Made by a program: the position numbers and the translations under genes. This document shows, one piece after another, positions 13,067 to 21,223 of a stretch of 23,871 nucleotides of DNA. How positions within the stretch are numbered: position 1 is the first letter of the stretch; every line of letters begins with the position of its first letter. The notes beneath the pieces are model-generated. The model was not told where the DNA came from and made no database searches. It saw only the letters and a program-made list of their open reading frames with translations. This stretch comes from Myxococcota bacterium (lineage in GTDB: Bacteria; Myxococcota_A; UBA9160; PR03), in contig JASJBO010000018.1 of NCBI GenBank assembly GCA_030066475.1, positions 1-23,871 of the forward strand, written 5' to 3'.

Positions 13067-14695
13067 CTAGATCACCTCGGGGACCATCTTGATCGCGCCG
13101 CAGGGGCACTCGCTGGCGCACAGGCCGCAGCCCTTGCAGTAGTCGTACTTGAACTCGAAGCCCTTGCCGGGCCCCAGCTTGATGACCGAGTTGTCGGGGC
13201 ACACCCCGTAGCAGTTGTCGCACTCGAAGCAGTTGCCGCAGGACATGCAGCGCCGCGCCTCGTAGGCGGCCGTCTCCTCGTCGAGGTTGCCCACCACCTC
13301 CGCGAAGCCGCTGGTGCGCCGCACCACCTCGAGCCGCGGCTGGTGCGAGCGCGGCGCGTCCGAGTAGTACCAGGGCTCCATGTACTCGAGCAGCGCCGGC
13401 TCCGCCCGCTCCGGCTGCTCGTAGGCGACCCCGCGCAGGTAGGCGTCGATGTTGCGCGCGGCCTTCTTGCCGTGGCCGATCGCCGCGGTGGCCGAGCCGC
13501 CGGTGGAGATCATGTCGCCGCCGGCGAACACGCCCTCGGCATCGGTGCGCATGTTGCCGTCCACCCGCACGCGGCCGTCCTCGACCACGAGCCCGGGAAT
13601 GCTCTCGAGGAAGCCGAGCTCGGGCGCCTGCCCGACCGCCTGCACGAAGACGTCCGCCTCCATCTCCTCGAACACGCCGAGCGGCCGGGGCCAGCGCTCG
13701 TTCGTGGCCGTCATCTTCTCGAGGTGCAGGGTGCTGCCCTCGATGCGGCGCACGGAGCGCAGCGTCTCGAGCCGGGTGCCCTCTTCGAGGGCCTCCTTCA
13801 CCTCGGACTCGTGCGCCGTCATGTGCTCGCGCGCCTCGAGCACCACGACCGTGGCGCTGAGCGCCCCCAGCCGGATCGCGCTGCGCGCGACGTCCATCGC
13901 CGTGTTGCCGCCGCCGTAGACCACGACCCGTCCGTGCAGCTGGGTGGGCCGCTCGAGCTCGGTGTCGCGCAGCACCTCGAGGGCGTCGAGCACCGGCAGG
14001 TCGCCCGACTGCTCGATCTCGATCCGCTTCGCGACCTGCGCGCCGATCCCGAGGAACACCGCGTCGAAGCCGCCCTCCTGCTTCGCCGCCATCACGTCGT
14101 CGATGCGCGTGTCGCTCCGCAGGTCGACGCCCATCTGCTCGATGCGCGCGATCTCGGCCGTGAGCTTCTCGCGCGGCATGCGGTACTTCGGGATGCCGTA
14201 GCGGACCATGCCGCCGGGCTTCGGCGAGGCGTCGAAGACGGTGACCGCGTGCCCCAGACGGCGCAGGTGGTAGGCCGCGGAGAGCCCGGCGGGGCCGGCG
14301 CCGAGCACCATGACGCGCTTGCCGGTGTCGGGGCCCGGCTCGATCCGCCAGCGGTGCACGAGCGCCTGGTCGCCGAGGAAGCGCTCGACCGAGTTGATGC
14401 CGACCGCCTCGTCGACCTGGCCGCGGTTGCAGGCGCTCTCGCACGGGTGGTAGCAGACGCGGCCCATCATCACGGGGAACGGGTTCTCCTCCATGATCTT
14501 GCGCCAGGCGTCCTCGTAGCGCTCCTCCTCGGCCAGCGCGAGCCAGCCCTGGATCGGCTCGCCGGCCGGGCAGATCTGGTTGCAGGGGGGCAGCCGGCTC
14601 ACGTAGACCGGGCGCTCGGTGCGCCACGAGCCGGTGTGGTTCAGCAGGCTCGACGCCGGGTCGAGGGTGATCGCGAAGGGCTTCTTGTCGCTCAT
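13067..14695 (-). CDS. GltD-like NAD(P)H flavoprotein fused to PorD-type 2[4Fe-4S] ferredoxin
   Basis: A 542-residue fusion. Residues 1-115 carry the GltD N-terminal iron-sulfur module (C38, C42, C81, C85, C89). GAGPAG (132-137) binds FAD and GGGNTA (261-266) binds NAD(P)H, with AVGQAPE and GVFAGGD further on. Residues about 480-542 are a bacterial-type ferredoxin: C483/C486/C489/C492/C495/C499-P and C520/C523/C526/C530-P, like the delta subunit of four-subunit 2-oxoacid:ferredoxin oxidoreductases. It is last in the run after porG-porA-porB, 22 bases behind porB, and no separate porD is present. It therefore likely takes electrons from the oxidoreductase and passes them to NADP, as in 2-oxoacid:NADP systems, or the reverse. 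The ATG at 14695 is preceded by AGGAAGCAGGGA. Confidence 0.88.
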   Translation of the reverse strand: MSDKKPFAITLDPASSLLNHTGSWRTERPVYVSRLPPCNQICPAGEPIQGWLALAEEERYEDAWRKIMEENPFPVMMGRVCYHPCESACNRGQVDEAVGINSVERFLGDQALVHRWRIEPGPDTGKRVMVLGAGPAGLSAAYHLRRLGHAVTVFDASPKPGGMVRYGIPKYRMPREKLTAEIARIEQMGVDLRSDTRIDDVMAAKQEGGFDAVFLGIGAQVAKRIEIEQSGDLPVLDALEVLRDTELERPTQLHGRVVVYGGGNTAMDVARSAIRLGALSATVVVLEAREHMTAHESEVKEALEEGTRLETLRSVRRIEGSTLHLEKMTATNERWPRPLGVFEEMEADVFVQAVGQAPELGFLESIPGLVVEDGRVRVDGNMRTDAEGVFAGGDMISTGGSATAAIGHGKKAARNIDAYLRGVAYEQPERAEPALLEYMEPWYYSDAPRSHQPRLEVVRRTSGFAEVVGNLDEETAAYEARRCMSCGNCFECDNCYGVCPDNSVIKLGPGKGFEFKYDYCKGCGLCASECPCGAIKMVPEVI

Positions 14696-14717
14696 GTCGT
14701 CCCTGCTTCCTGTGTTC

Positions 14718-15716
14718 CTACGCGAGTCCGTAGCGGCGGATGTTGCGGTCGGCGATCGCCTGCAGCTTCTCGATCTGCCACTCGTTGCCGGGCTTGAATA
14801 CGTGCGCGAAGCGGCGCTGGAGCTTGAGGTAGGTCTCGACCGGCTGCGGGCGCCGGATCTTCGATACGCCGGTCACCTCGCCGTACTCGGCCTCGAAGAG
14901 CGGATACAGCCCGGTCTCGACCGCCAGCCGCGCGATCTTGACGGTGTCGGCCGGCGTCGACCCCCAGCCCAGCGGGCAGGTCACGAACACCTCCACGTAG
15001 CGCGCGCCGTGCACGCTCATGGCCTTCGTCACCTTGTGCTCGAGGTCGTGGAGGTCGTGGATCGAGGCCGTGGCCACGTAGGGGATGTTGTGGGCCATGG
15101 CGATGGCCGGCACGGACTTCCCCACCGCGAAGGTGTTGCCGGGCTCGGGGCCCGTGGGCATCGTCGTCGAGGTGCGGGCGGCGCCGGGGGTCGCGCTCGA
15201 GCGCTGCACGCCCGTGTTCATGTACGCCTGGTTGTTGTAGCAGACGTAGAGCACGTCGTCGTTGCGCTCGAACATGCCCGACAGGCAGCCGAAGCCGATG
15301 TCGGTGGTGCCGCCGTCGCCGCCCTGCGCCAGCACCCGCACGTCGGAGCGCCCCTTGGCCTTCATGGCGGCGGCGATGCCGGCTGCGACGGCGGCTGTGT
15401 TGCCGAACAGCGAGTGCAGCCACGGGAGCTGCCAGGCCGACTCGGGGTAGGGCGTGGTGAACACCTCGAGGCAGCCCGTGGCGTTGGCGGCCACCAGCTT
15501 GTTGTCGCAGGCGCGCATCGCCGTGTCCACCGCGTAGCGGGCGCCCAGCGCCTCGCCGCAGCCCTGGCAGGCGCGATGGCCCGAGGTGATCGCGTTGGCG
15601 CGCTCCATGGTCGCCTGCACGCTGCGCTGCGAATCGTCCAGCAGCCGGTTCCCCACGGTGAGGGTGCCGGTCTGGTAGAACTTCACCCGCTGCCGGCTCT
15701 CCGGAATCTCGCTCAT
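14718..15716 (-). CDS. porB: Pyruvate:ferredoxin oxidoreductase, beta subunit
   Basis: A 332-residue thiamine-diphosphate subunit of a four-subunit 2-oxoacid:ferredoxin oxidoreductase. Visible are the cluster cysteines C50 and C53 (ACQGCG), C82 (NATGC) and a later one in VTCPLGWG, and the TPP motif GGDGGTTDIG (from residue 132) closing with YNNQAYMNTG (N161/N162). The ordering and length match PorB of archaeal and bacterial pyruvate synthases. Residues 1-40 are a non-core lead-in. The ATG at 15716 has GGAGGGAG 4 bases upstream and follows porA by 11 bases. Pyruvate as substrate is inferred from linkage to pta and ackA; 2-oxoglutarate or a branched 2-oxoacid cannot be excluded from sequence alone. 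Confidence 0.9.
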   Translation of the reverse strand: MSEIPESRQRVKFYQTGTLTVGNRLLDDSQRSVQATMERANAITSGHRACQGCGEALGARYAVDTAMRACDNKLVAANATGCLEVFTTPYPESAWQLPWLHSLFGNTAAVAAGIAAAMKAKGRSDVRVLAQGGDGGTTDIGFGCLSGMFERNDDVLYVCYNNQAYMNTGVQRSSATPGAARTSTTMPTGPEPGNTFAVGKSVPAIAMAHNIPYVATASIHDLHDLEHKVTKAMSVHGARYVEVFVTCPLGWGSTPADTVKIARLAVETGLYPLFEAEYGEVTGVSKIRRPQPVETYLKLQRRFAHVFKPGNEWQIEKLQAIADRNIRRYGLA

Positions 15717-15727
15717 CGCTCCCTCCG

Positions 15728-16984
15728 TCAGCCCGTCTTCGCTGCGCGCACCGCGCCGATGTCGCGCAGGATGTTCTCCGCGGCCGGCCCGGACAGCTTG
15801 CCGGCGCGCTCGCGCTCGAGCTCCCGCTCCACGGCATCCATGTCCAGGTCGAGGACCTCGGTCTCGGCCAGCTCGTCCCGCACGCCGCGCGCCAGGATCT
15901 TGCGCAGCGACGGGCGCGTGATCGCGCGCCCGCCGAGGCCGCCGATGATCGAGTACATGGGCCGGCTGTAGCTGCCGAGGGCGTAGCGCACGTGCAGCGC
16001 GAGGACGCCGCCGATCCCGACCGCCAGCCCCTTCTCGAACACGATGACGCGCCTGGCCTTCTCGAGCACCTGGTGCATCAGGTCCTTCGGAAACGGGCGC
16101 AGCGAGCGGATCGCGACGACGCCGATCTTCTCGCCCTCGGCCCGCATCTCGGCCAGCACCTCCTTGATCGTGCCCACCACCGAGCCCAGGGTCACGATGA
16201 TGGTGTCGGCGTCCTCGGTGTCGTAGGTCTTGAGCAGGCCGCCCGAGTCGCGTCCGAAGATGGCCTCGAACTCGGCCGCCTGCTGCGGAATCAGCTCCAG
16301 CGCGTCGGTCTGCTTGTGGTGCGCCAGGTAGAGCACCTCGGTGAAGGCCTCGGGCCCGACCATCGCGCCGATCGACACCGGATGCTCGGGATCGAGCATC
16401 TGCTGCGGCTCGAACGGCGGCAGGAAGCGATCGACCTGCTCCGAGTCGGGCATGTCGATCCGCTCGTAGGCGTGGGTCAGGATGAAGCCGTCCATGTTGA
16501 CCATGACCGGAAGGCTCAGCGCCTCGGCCAGCTTGAAGGCCTGGATGTGCACGTCCACGGCCTGCTGGTTGGTCTCGACGAAGAGCTGGATCCAGCCCGA
16601 GTCACGCGCCGCCATCGCGTCGGTGTGGTCGTTCCAGATGTTGATGGGCGCGCCGATGGCCCGGTTGCCGAGCGTCATGACGATCGGAAGGCCGAGCCCC
16701 GAGGCGTTGTAGACCGCCTCCATCATGAACAGCAGGCCCTGGCTCGCGGTCGCGGTGTAGGTGCGCGTGCCCGCGGCCGAGGCGCCGATACACGCGCTCA
16801 TGGCGGCGAACTCGGACTCGACGTTCAGGTACTCGCAGCCCTGGAGCTTCTCCGACTTCACCAGCTCGCCCAGGTGCTCCACGATGTGGGTCTGGGGCGT
16901 GATCGGGTAGCAGGCCACCACCTGGGGGCGGCACAGCGCGACCGCCTCGGCGACGGCGTGCGAGCCGTCCATCTGTCTCAGCAT
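15728..16984 (-). CDS. porA: Pyruvate:ferredoxin oxidoreductase, alpha subunit
   Basis: A 418-residue alpha subunit. The pyrimidine-binding TPP domain begins with GSHAVAEAV and ACYPITPQTHIVEHL (about residues 24-38), and NVESEFAAM contains the cofactor-activating Glu (E57). ATASQGLLFMMEAVYNASGLGLP is the family hallmark. The central transketolase-C-like domain has VVGTIKEVLAEMR and GVVAIRSLRPFP, and the C-terminus carries a charged helix. AGGAG about 10 bases before the ATG at 16984 supports that start over M5. It follows porG by 13 bases. Together with porB and porG it forms a complete catalytic core converting 2-oxoacid plus CoA to acyl-CoA, CO2 and two electrons. Confidence 0.91.
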   Translation of the reverse strand: MLRQMDGSHAVAEAVALCRPQVVACYPITPQTHIVEHLGELVKSEKLQGCEYLNVESEFAAMSACIGASAAGTRTYTATASQGLLFMMEAVYNASGLGLPIVMTLGNRAIGAPINIWNDHTDAMAARDSGWIQLFVETNQQAVDVHIQAFKLAEALSLPVMVNMDGFILTHAYERIDMPDSEQVDRFLPPFEPQQMLDPEHPVSIGAMVGPEAFTEVLYLAHHKQTDALELIPQQAAEFEAIFGRDSGGLLKTYDTEDADTIIVTLGSVVGTIKEVLAEMRAEGEKIGVVAIRSLRPFPKDLMHQVLEKARRVIVFEKGLAVGIGGVLALHVRYALGSYSRPMYSIIGGLGGRAITRPSLRKILARGVRDELAETEVLDLDMDAVERELERERAGKLSGPAAENILRDIGAVRAAKTG

Positions 16985-16997
16985 GGCTCTGGCGCTC

Positions 16998-17564
16998 CTA
17001 TGCCGTCCCGGCGGCGGCGGAGGCGTAGGCCGCCTTCGCCGCGGCCACGTTCATCTCGCCGACCTTGCCCGGGAACTTCTCGCGAATCGCCTTCTCGACG
17101 CCGTCCATCTCGAGCAGGTCGCTCAGCGCCGCGAAGGCGCCGAGCAGGACGGTGTTGGGGGTGGGGCGCTTCAGGTGCTTCAGTGCCAGCTCCGTGGCCG
17201 GCACGGTCAGCACGTGGCCCTCGGGCAGCTGGGAGATCGCTTCGGCGATGCCGAGCTCTTCGACGCTCTTGCTGCTGTTGATCATGACGTAGCCGTCGGG
17301 CTTGAGCCCGGAGAACACGTCGATCGCCTGGAACAGGGTGGGGTCCTGGACGATCAGCAGGTCGGGGTCGAGCACCGGCTCGCGCAGCTCGATCTCCTTG
17401 TCGTCGATGCGCACGAACGCCACGACGGGCGCGCCCATGCGCTCGGAGCCGAAGCTCGGAAACGACTGAGAGTGGCGGCCCTGGTGGAAGGCGGCCACCG
17501 ACATCATCTGGGAGGCCGACACCACGCCCTGGCCGCCCCGACCGTGAATGCGCACCTGGAACAC
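16998..17564 (-). CDS. porG: Pyruvate:ferredoxin oxidoreductase, gamma subunit
   Basis: A 188-residue gamma subunit, the CoA-interacting part of the oxidoreductase. The diagnostic glycine-rich start is VRIHGRGGQGVVSASQMM (about residues 4-21), followed by SFGSERMGAPVVAFVRID and, later, TPNTVLLGAFAAL. Length is typical (180-190). It starts with GTG at 17564 behind GGAGGGAGCGC. The gap to the ackA stop upstream is 97 bases and holds a GC hairpin, so porG may be reached by read-through or by its own weak promoter. Confidence 0.9.
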   Translation of the reverse strand: MFQVRIHGRGGQGVVSASQMMSVAAFHQGRHSQSFPSFGSERMGAPVVAFVRIDDKEIELREPVLDPDLLIVQDPTLFQAIDVFSGLKPDGYVMINSSKSVEELGIAEAISQLPEGHVLTVPATELALKHLKRPTPNTVLLGAFAALSDLLEMDGVEKAIREKFPGKVGEMNVAAAKAAYASAAAGTA

Positions 17565-17589
17565 GCGCTCCCTCCGCCTGATGTCCGCA

Positions 17590-17605
17590 CCGGCCGGACG
17601 GCCGG
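17590..17605 (-). other. GC-rich hairpin in the ackA-porG gap
   Basis: CCGGCC-GGAC-GGCCGG forms a 6-base-pair stem with a 4-base loop, between the ackA stop (17662) and the porG start (17564). There is no T-run. It could act as an mRNA processing or stability element adjusting pta-ackA relative to por expression, or simply be chance in very GC-rich DNA. Confidence 0.35.
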
Positions 17606-17661
17606 CGACGTATGATGCCAGAGAGCAGGGCCCGGATCACCTGGGGGCCGGGCTCGGGCGT

Positions 17662-18867
17662 TCAATCCGCCTGCACGCAGCGCAGCGTCTGCTCGGCGAT
17701 CTCGAGCTCCTCGTCGGTCGGCACCACGAGCAGCGCCACGGGGCTGCCCTCCGCGTGGATCGCTCGCGCCCCCGCGGCGGCGGCGGCGCGGTTGCGCTCC
17801 GGATCGAGCCGGATGCCCAGGATTTCGAGCCCCGCGCAGACCCGCTCCCGGATCGCGGGCGCGTTCTCGCCCACCCCGGCCGTGAAGACGATCGCGTCCA
17901 CCCGCCCCAGGATTGCCGCGTAGGCCCCGAGGTACTTCTGGATGCGGTGGACGTAGACCGCGACGGCGAGCCGAGCCCGCTCGTCGCCCGCCGCCTCCTG
18001 TTCCAGGACATCGCGCAGGTCGCCCGCGCCGCACAGGCCCGCGAGGCCGCTCTCGCGGTTGAGCGCGGCCTCCACGGCCTCGCGCGGCTGCCCGGTCTCG
18101 CCGGCCACGTGGGCCACGATCGCGGGGTCGAGGTCGCCGGAGCGGGTGCCCATCACCAGGCCCTCGAGCGGGGTCAGCCCCATCGAGGTCTCCACGCTGC
18201 GTCCGCCCGCTACCGCACAGGCGCTGGCGCCGTTGCCGAGGTGGAGCGTGATCAGGTTCAGCGCCTCGATCGGCCGTTCGAGGTGCGCGGCCGCAGCGCG
18301 CGACACGAAGGCGTGCGAGGTGCCGTGGAAGCCGTACCGGCGCACCCCGTGGCTGGTGTACCAGGCCTCCGGGACGGCATAGCGGTAGGCGTGGGGCGGC
18401 AGCGTCTGGTGGAAGGCGGTGTCGAACACCGCGACCTGCGGCACGTCGGGCTCGTGCTCCAGCGCGACCTCGATGCCGAGCAGGTTCGCGGGGTTGTGCA
18501 GGGGCGCGAGCCGGCTCAGGTCGCGGATCGTCTCGATCACCTTCGCGTCGATGCGTGTGGCGTCCTGGAACACCTCGCCGCCGTGGACCACCCGGTGGCC
18601 GATCGCCCCGAAGGGCTCGGCGTCCGTCACGAGGCCGGCGGCGTTCAGGATCGTGGCGATCTTCTCGATCGCCGCGCCGTGGTCGGGGATCGGGCCGCCG
18701 GGCACCTCGACGGGGCTGCCCACCCCTTCGCGCTGCTGGTGCGTGAGACGGCTGCCCTCGTCGCCGATGCGCTCGGCCAGGCCGCTCGCCAGGCTCCGGC
18801 GGGTCTCCATGTCGAAGAGCTCGTACTTGAGCGACGAGCTGCCCGAGTTGAGCACCAGGATCCTCAC
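17662..18867 (-). CDS. ackA: Acetate kinase
   Basis: A 401-residue acetate kinase making ATP from acetyl phosphate and ADP. Signature elements are VLNSGSSSLKYELF at the N-terminus (N7 is the acetyl-phosphate site Asn), GHRVVHGG with the substrate Arg, AVFDTAFHQTLPP with the catalytic Asp, RYGFHGTSHAFVS, ITLHLGNGAS, GTRSGDLDP and FTAGVGENAP. Length is typical (about 400). It starts with GTG at 18867, overlapping the pta stop by 4 bases (GTGA), so the two are translationally coupled. The very long open frame continuing upstream is only the antiphase reading of pta, not a fusion. Confidence 0.96.
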   Translation of the reverse strand: MRILVLNSGSSSLKYELFDMETRRSLASGLAERIGDEGSRLTHQQREGVGSPVEVPGGPIPDHGAAIEKIATILNAAGLVTDAEPFGAIGHRVVHGGEVFQDATRIDAKVIETIRDLSRLAPLHNPANLLGIEVALEHEPDVPQVAVFDTAFHQTLPPHAYRYAVPEAWYTSHGVRRYGFHGTSHAFVSRAAAAHLERPIEALNLITLHLGNGASACAVAGGRSVETSMGLTPLEGLVMGTRSGDLDPAIVAHVAGETGQPREAVEAALNRESGLAGLCGAGDLRDVLEQEAAGDERARLAVAVYVHRIQKYLGAYAAILGRVDAIVFTAGVGENAPAIRERVCAGLEILGIRLDPERNRAAAAAGARAIHAEGSPVALLVVPTDEELEIAEQTLRCVQAD

Positions 18868-20957
18868 TCGGCCTCCGGAGCGGCGCCGGCCTGGATCGCC
18901 GTGACGGCCACCGTGTTCACGATGTCGGGCACCGTGCAGCCGCGGCTCAGGTCGTTGACGGGCTTGGCGAGTCCCTGCAGCACGGGGCCGATGGCGACGG
19001 CGCCCGCCGAGCGCTGCACGGCCTTGTAGGTGTTGTTCCCGGTGTTCAGGTCCGGGAAGACGAAGACGGTGGCCCGCCCCGCCACCTCGCTGTCGGGCAG
19101 CTTGGTGCGCGCCACGCTGGCGTCGACCGCCGCGTCGTACTGGATCGGGCCCTCGATCGGCAGGTCGGGCCGGCGCTCGCGAGCGAGCTCGGTGGCGCGC
19201 CGCACCTTGTCGACGTCCTCGCCCGAGCCCGACTCGCCGGTCGAGTAGGAGAGCATCGCCACGCGCGGCTCGATGCCGAAGGTGGGCGCGGTCGCCGCCG
19301 AGCTGATCGCGATGTCGGCGAGCTGCTCGGCGCTGGGCCGGGGGTTGACGGCGCAGTCGCCGTAGACGAGCACCCGGTCCTCGAGGCACATCAGGAACAC
19401 GCTCGAGACCACCGACGGGCCGCCGGGTGCGCGCAGCAGCTCGAGCGCGGGGCGGATCGTGTGGGCGGTGGAGTGCGCGGCGCCCGAGACCATGCCGTCG
19501 GCGCGGCCGCACTGCACCATCAGCGTCCCGAAGTAGCTGACGTCGGCGACGATGTCGCGCGCCATGTCCTCGTTGACGCCCTTGTGGCGCCGCCGCTCGT
19601 GGTAGGTCTTCGCGAACTCCTCGCGCCACTCGGAGGTGGCCGGATCGACGATCTCGACGCCCTCGAGGTCGATCCCCAGCGTGGCCTCGAGGCCGCGGAC
19701 CTCCGCCGGGTCGCCCAGCACGGTGAGCTCCGCGACGCCGCGGCGCATCAGGATCTCGGCGGCGCGCAGGATGCGCTCGTCGCGCCCCTCCGGCAGGACG
19801 ATGTGGCGACGGCTCGCCTTCGCCCGCTCGATCAGCTCGTACTCGAAGCGCAGCGGCGTCATCTTCGCGGAGCGCGTCACGCGGATCCGGTCCTCGAGCT
19901 CGGGGGCCGGGACGTGCGCCTCGAACAGCCCCAGGGCGGCCGCGATCTTGCGCGCGTCCTGGGGGCCGATCGACGCGGTGAGGTCTCCCACCGTCCGCGC
20001 GGTCGAGTAGGTGTCGGTTCCCACGGCGACGATCGGGACCTCGACGCGCGGCAGCCCCTCGATCAGCCGCACCACGGACGCCGGCAGCTCGAAGCCGCCC
20101 GTGAGGAGCACGCCCGCGAGGTTCGGGCAGCCCTCGGAGCGCACCGAAGCGAGGCAGGCCAGCACGACGTCGGCGCGGTCGCCGCCCGTGATCACCAGCG
20201 AGCCCGGCTCGAGCCGCTCGAGCACGTTCTCCATCTGCATGGCGCCGATCGCGAACGAGCGCGCCTCGGACTGCAGGCGCGCCTCGTCGCCGTGGAGCAG
20301 CCGGCCGCCGAGCGCGTCGACGATCTGCGCGACGGTCGGGCGCGCGAGGATCTCGTCCTCGGGCACCGCGAAGACCGGGTCCTCGTGCTTCCAGTCCTGC
20401 TCGAACCGGGTCCGCGTCGCCTCGAGCCGGTCCGGATCGACGCGGTTCACGAGGGTGGCCACCACCGCACAGCCCTCCTCCTCGAAGGCGCGTCGCGCGT
20501 TGGCGACCGACTCGACCAGCTCTTCCGGCGTGCGCCCGTTCCCGTTGGCCACGAAGAAGACCGGGCAGCCCAGGTGCCCCGCGACGCGCGCGTTGAACTC
20601 GAACTCGAACGCCGCCGCGACGCCCGTGAAGTCGGTGCCCGCGCAGACGGTGAAGTCGCACTGGGACTCGACCTGGCGGAAGCGCGAGAGGACCCGCTCG
20701 AGCAGCTCGTCGCTGCGGCCGCTCCCGGCCAGCTTCTGCGCCTCGTCGTAGCGGCAGCCGAGCTGGAAGTCGGCCTCTCGCTCCGGGCCATAGCGAGCGC
20801 GCATCAGCTCGATGTCGGTCGAGGGAACCTCGCGGACCACCGGGCGGAAGAAACCCACGCGGCCCACGCGGTGCGAGGCGAGCTCCATCAGGCCGAGCGT
20901 CGCGAGCGCCTTGCCGCTGCGGGCCTCGTTCGACGCCACGTAGATGCTCGTCGCCAC
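18864..20957 (-). CDS. pta: Phosphate acetyltransferase (long, two-domain form)
   Basis: A 697-residue phosphotransacetylase exchanging CoA and phosphate on the acetyl group. The N-terminal about 370 residues are the BioD-like P-loop-fold plus DRTGG regulatory region of long Pta proteins (TSIYVASNEARSGKALATLG at the start, then FAIGAMQMENVLERL and VITGGDRADVVLACL). The C-terminal catalytic PTA/PTB domain begins near 375 (HIVLPEGRDERILRAAEIL) and includes GRADGMVSGAAHSTAHTIRP, MLSYSTGESGSGEDVDKVR and FPDLNTGNNTYKAVQR. The start is GTG at 20957, directly after GGAGGTGGCGA; upstream codons are not Pta-like. Long Pta forms in other bacteria are allosterically controlled (NADH, pyruvate), which may apply here. 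Confidence 0.95.
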   Translation of the reverse strand: MATSIYVASNEARSGKALATLGLMELASHRVGRVGFFRPVVREVPSTDIELMRARYGPEREADFQLGCRYDEAQKLAGSGRSDELLERVLSRFRQVESQCDFTVCAGTDFTGVAAAFEFEFNARVAGHLGCPVFFVANGNGRTPEELVESVANARRAFEEEGCAVVATLVNRVDPDRLEATRTRFEQDWKHEDPVFAVPEDEILARPTVAQIVDALGGRLLHGDEARLQSEARSFAIGAMQMENVLERLEPGSLVITGGDRADVVLACLASVRSEGCPNLAGVLLTGGFELPASVVRLIEGLPRVEVPIVAVGTDTYSTARTVGDLTASIGPQDARKIAAALGLFEAHVPAPELEDRIRVTRSAKMTPLRFEYELIERAKASRRHIVLPEGRDERILRAAEILMRRGVAELTVLGDPAEVRGLEATLGIDLEGVEIVDPATSEWREEFAKTYHERRRHKGVNEDMARDIVADVSYFGTLMVQCGRADGMVSGAAHSTAHTIRPALELLRAPGGPSVVSSVFLMCLEDRVLVYGDCAVNPRPSAEQLADIAISSAATAPTFGIEPRVAMLSYSTGESGSGEDVDKVRRATELARERRPDLPIEGPIQYDAAVDASVARTKLPDSEVAGRATVFVFPDLNTGNNTYKAVQRSAGAVAIGPVLQGLAKPVNDLSRGCTVPDIVNTVAVTAIQAGAAPEAE

Positions 20958-20979
20958 TCGCCACCTCCGCCTCTGCGAA

Positions 20980-21008
20980 ATTATGCCGCCCGCCTCGGAC
21001 GCCGTCGA
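20980..21008 (-). promoter_or_regulatory. Candidate promoter for pta-ackA-por
   Basis: On the minus strand TCGACG (21008-21003, 4 of 6 to -35) is separated by 17 bases from CATAAT (20985-20980, 5 of 6 to -10). The predicted start of transcription would give a leader of about 15 bases containing the GGAGG site of pta. It is a short AT island in an 83-base gap after the rdh cluster. No clear terminator precedes it, so read-through from the rdh genes is also possible. Confidence 0.4.
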
Positions 21009-21040
21009 CGCGGGCCTTCGAAGCGCCTTGCCCCGGAGGG

Positions 21041-21223
21041 CTACCTCTCCGCGGCCCCTTGTTGTTGCCTGATCCGCTCGACGGCGACCAGCACCGGATC
21101 CTGGTCGGTCAGGAAGAAGGTCCGGAAGGACTGGGCGAAGAAGCCGATCACGCACGCCAGGGTCACGACGGCGAGCGCGGTCGTCACCTGGTAGTGCCAG
21201 CGTCTCAGGGTTCTCTTCGCCAC
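21041..21223 (-). CDS. Small single-span membrane protein at the end of the rdh operon
   Basis: A 60-residue protein with a basic N-terminus (AKRTLRRWHYQ), one transmembrane helix of about residues 12-31 (TTALAVVTLACVIGFFAQSF) and a charged C-terminal tail of about 28 residues ending QQQGAAER. The positive-inside rule predicts the N-terminus in the cytoplasm and the tail outside. It begins with GTG at 21223, inside the last 19 bases of rdhC, preceded by AAGGGGGACCT, and so should be translationally coupled to it. I do not recognise a family. Position suggests an accessory or assembly factor of the dehalogenase membrane complex. Coding status rests on the ribosome site, the overlap and the clear membrane-protein composition. 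Confidence 0.65.
   Translation of the reverse strand: MAKRTLRRWHYQVTTALAVVTLACVIGFFAQSFRTFFLTDQDPVLVAVERIRQQQGAAER

Noticed and set aside
17662..20964. Apparent 1100-residue single protein covering pta and ackA
   Set aside because: Only the last 401 codons are real (acetate kinase from the GTG at 18867). The preceding part is the wrong frame of pta, which is itself fully readable in another frame with its own stop at 18864.
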